From contig JBGTCD010000006.1 of NCBI GenBank assembly GCA_041749015.1, positions 1 to 16,234 of the forward strand: a stretch of DNA of 16,234 nt. The letters run 5' to 3'. Positions 14,568-16,234 of this stretch are shown here, piece after piece. The stretch comes from JBGTCD01 sp041749015 (GTDB lineage: Bacteria > Bacteroidota > Bacteroidia > Cytophagales > Cyclobacteriaceae). The translations under genes and the position numbers were made by a program. Under the pieces are notes generated by a model. It was not told where the DNA came from. It worked only from the letters and a program-made list of their open reading frames with translations, and ran no database searches. Numbering within the stretch: the first letter of the stretch is position 1; each line of letters starts with the position of its first letter.

Positions 14568-14767
14568 TACATAAAAAATTTAACCATTAATATGGAAAAA
14601 AATAAACAAGTAACCCAAGCATCAATGCCGAAGTTTTTAAGTCTACCATATTTATCTAGTAAATATGAAGGATTGTACAATATAAAAAAAGAAAAGTTTT
14701 AATAAAAAACCTAATTCGGTTGAATTATGGTGCTATTTCTCTAAGAGAGGACTTCCCGCAAGGTAGA
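14568..14767. other. AT-rich intergenic region upstream of the adhesin operon
   Basis: These 200 bases contain no credible ORF. They should hold the - strand promoter of the adhesin operon, but no good TTTG-N19-TAnnTTTG match was found. The nearest -7-like element is TATATTG (14684-14678 on the - strand), with no matching -33 box. A perfect 10-bp palindrome ATTGTACAAT lies at 14672-14681, overlapping that element. No terminator hairpin is evident for the upstream gene at 14768. Confidence 0.4.
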
Positions 14768-15280
14768 TTAGTATTTTCGCTGAAGGATCTCACCCAGTAC
14801 AATGGCCTTTCGGCTGCCTTCGATGTCATTGAATACTTCCAGGTATTCATTCAAATTACCACCTTCATCTTCTTCAGGAATTCTAAATTCATCAAATCTA
14901 CCGGAACCGATTTGGATATCTTCCAGATCCACTGTTTCATCCAGTGTCTTAATATCTCTGGCTTGATCGATGGATTTTCTATAGGTTTCAGCTACTGTGT
15001 TATCATCAAAGCTGGGCACTTTCTCTTCATATTCATCCCTGAGATCATTTTCATATTCAGGATCAGGACTTGTGGTAGTTTCGGCCTCCCCGGTAAACTC
15101 TCTGAGTAGGTCTTCAAATGAAACAGGTTTTTTGGATGGGGTTTCTGCCTGCCGGGAGGGCCTGTTGGAGGCTGTTGGAGGCGGCTGTCCCTGAGATTGC
15201 TTCTTTTTTTTGCTGAAGGCGCGACTCAATACCGCGATCACAATAAATAAAATGTAGAGAAGAATCTGAATTTCATCCAT
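14768..15280 (-). CDS. Membrane-anchored, mostly disordered acidic protein of unknown function
   Basis: The 170-residue product begins with one hydrophobic helix (residues 4-20, IQILLYILFIVIAVLSR) followed by a KKKK stop-transfer patch, so it is anchored with a cytoplasmic C-terminus. Residues 25-50 are rich in Pro, Gln and Ser. A short conserved-looking SFEDLLREFTGE follows, then a long acidic low-complexity stretch. The C-terminus SRKAIVLGEILQRKY looks like the conserved tail (KA..LSEIL.RKY) of a small Bacteroidota protein family that I remember only as hypothetical. It is divergent from smc with a 72-bp gap, which is the only hint of context. The SFEDLL and RKAIVL..IL motifs may be short binding motifs for partner proteins. 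No function can be assigned. Confidence 0.7.
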   Translation of the reverse strand: MDEIQILLYILFIVIAVLSRAFSKKKKQSQGQPPPTASNRPSRQAETPSKKPVSFEDLLREFTGEAETTTSPDPEYENDLRDEYEEKVPSFDDNTVAETYRKSIDQARDIKTLDETVDLEDIQIGSGRFDEFRIPEEDEGGNLNEYLEVFNDIEGSRKAIVLGEILQRKY

Positions 15281-15308
15281 GGTAGTGACAAATTTAAGAT
15301 TTAAATTT

Positions 15309-15316
15309 TAATTTTG
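15309..15316 (+). promoter_or_regulatory. Candidate -7 element of the smc promoter
   Basis: TAATTTTG at 15309-15316 is a perfect Bacteroidota -7 element (TAnnTTTG), about 37 bases before the smc ATG. A good TTTG at the expected -33 place (about 15286-15289) is missing; the bases there are TGAC. The call therefore rests on one box. Confidence 0.4.
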
Positions 15317-15352
15317 GCCTCTTTATGGAAAACTTTAGTGAACTAGCAGGGC

Positions 15353-16234
15353 ATGCAATTAACCAGACTTGACATCAAGGGCTTTAAGAGTTTTGGAGAC
15401 CGGATTACCATCAATTTTGATAAGGGTGTCACTGGGGTGGTAGGGCCTAATGGGTCTGGTAAATCCAATATTGTAGATGCCATCAGGTGGGTGCTGGGCG
15501 AGCAGAAAACCCGCATGCTGCGTTCAGATAAAATGGAAAACGTATTATTCAACGGATCCAAAACGCGAAAAGCTACCAATGTTGCTGAGGTTTCCCTTTC
15601 CTTCAATAACACCAAAAACCTCCTCCCTACAGAGTATTCACAAGTCACCATAACCCGGCGCTACTACCGGTCTGGAGAGAGTGACTACGAACTCAATGGT
15701 GTGGCCTGTCGCCTCAAGGACATCACCAATCTTTTCCTGGATACCGGAATTGCTTCCAATAGCTATGCCATCATCGAGCTTAAAATGGTAGACGACTTGC
15801 TCAATGACAAGGACAATTCAAGAAGGGCCTTATTTGAAGAAGCTGCCGGAATATCAAAATTTAAAAGGCGTAAAAAGGAGACCCTAAGAAAGCTGGAAGA
15901 TACTGATGCCGACCTGGAACGGGTAGATGATCTGCTCTTTGAAATCGAAAAAAACATGAAGTCCCTGGAAAAACAAGCCAGGCAGACTGAAAATTATTAT
16001 AAGATCAAAGAACATTATAAGGAAGAAAGCATCCGGTTAGCTCAGATGATCATTTCCTCTCAGGAGGAGAAAAGAATTGAAATAGAGAAGCACATTCAGA
16101 ACGAGGAGGACAAGAAAACTGCCTTTTCCGCCAGGATATCAGAAAGAGAAGCCCAGGTAGAGCAGCATAAAAAAGACCTGATCCAGCATGAAAAACTATT
16201 GGCATCAAGACAAAAGACCCTGAATGAACACACC
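15353..16234 (+). CDS. smc: Chromosome segregation protein SMC (N-terminal part, 3' end outside window)
   Basis: The frame is open from ATG 15353 to the window end and gives 294 residues of a protein expected to be about 1180 long. The head domain starts MQLTRLDIKGFKSFGDRITI, followed by the Walker A motif G31PNGSGKS38, the IVDAIRWVLGEQ segment with Gln51 of the Q-loop, and LRSDKMENVLFNGSKTRK. NSYAIIELKMVDDLLNDK and LFEEAAGISKFKRRKKET mark the end of the N-terminal head. The rest is the first coiled-coil arm, rich in Glu, Lys and Gln. SMC dimers, with ScpA and ScpB, fold and segregate the chromosome. It is divergent from the disordered membrane protein gene, and the start ATG lacks a Shine-Dalgarno. 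Confidence 0.97.
   Translation, partial: MQLTRLDIKGFKSFGDRITINFDKGVTGVVGPNGSGKSNIVDAIRWVLGEQKTRMLRSDKMENVLFNGSKTRKATNVAEVSLSFNNTKNLLPTEYSQVTITRRYYRSGESDYELNGVACRLKDITNLFLDTGIASNSYAIIELKMVDDLLNDKDNSRRALFEEAAGISKFKRRKKETLRKLEDTDADLERVDDLLFEIEKNMKSLEKQARQTENYYKIKEHYKEESIRLAQMIISSQEEKRIEIEKHIQNEEDKKTAFSARISEREAQVEQHKKDLIQHEKLLASRQKTLNEHT

Noticed and set aside
15289..15296. A perfect -7 element on the - strand (TAAATTTG) before the gene at 14768-15280.
   Set aside because: It ends only 9 bases before the ATG and has no TTTG box at the expected distance. An AT-rich chance match is likely.
15343..15651. A 102-residue - strand ORF at the start of smc.
   Set aside because: It is antisense to the SMC head domain, whose Walker A and Q-loop motifs show that the + strand is the coding one.

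Overview
This window looks like chromosomal DNA from a member of the Bacteroidota, most likely a marine or soil Cytophagales-type bacterium. The placement rests on four things: a type IX secretion/gliding C-terminal domain on a giant SprB-repeat protein; Bacteroidota-type promoters (TTTG, 19 bp, TAnnTTTG); a general lack of Shine-Dalgarno sequences; and several small secreted proteins of a Bacteroidota style. The base composition looks even across the window, and there are no tRNA or rRNA genes, insertion sequences, prophage genes or CRISPR arrays.

Layout. Positions 1-221 hold the 3' end of a family 1 glycosyltransferase on the + strand. It is followed by two tiny overlapping ORFs (239-468) that look like a decayed toxin-antitoxin locus. 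From about 4829 down to 491 on the - strand runs the translation operon: a TPR-like lipoprotein gene, thrS, infC, rpmI and rplT, ending in a clear intrinsic terminator. infC appears to start at an AUU codon behind the only strong Shine-Dalgarno sequence in the window, and it has its own candidate promoter between thrS and infC. Upstream of this operon lie a small secreted protein of unknown function (4914-5498, -) and a two-cluster ferredoxin (5662-6009, -).

Divergent from the ferredoxin is a two-gene + strand operon: a LuxC-type acyl-CoA reductase overlapping by ATGA with an AtoE-type short-chain fatty acid transporter. This operon meets, with zero bases between the stop codons, a 5.76 kb - strand gene for a 1918-residue cell-surface protein. 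That protein has a signal peptide, 12 SprB-like repeats mostly of exactly 83 residues, further diverged Ig-like modules, and a gliding-motility/T9SS C-terminal domain. A 109-residue secreted protein encoded just upstream resembles the first domain of the giant protein and probably shares its transcript.

The right edge holds a membrane-anchored, mostly disordered protein (14768-15280, -), and divergent from it the 5' part of smc (15353 to the window end, +).

Working picture: the left half is conserved housekeeping (translation) with one lineage-specific lipoprotein attached. The centre is a small redox and fatty-acyl module. The right-centre is a surface-adhesin operon. The most interesting items are the infC start region, the adhesin and its small domain-sharing partner, and the lipoprotein-thrS overlap. 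I see no clearly new defence or mobile system.
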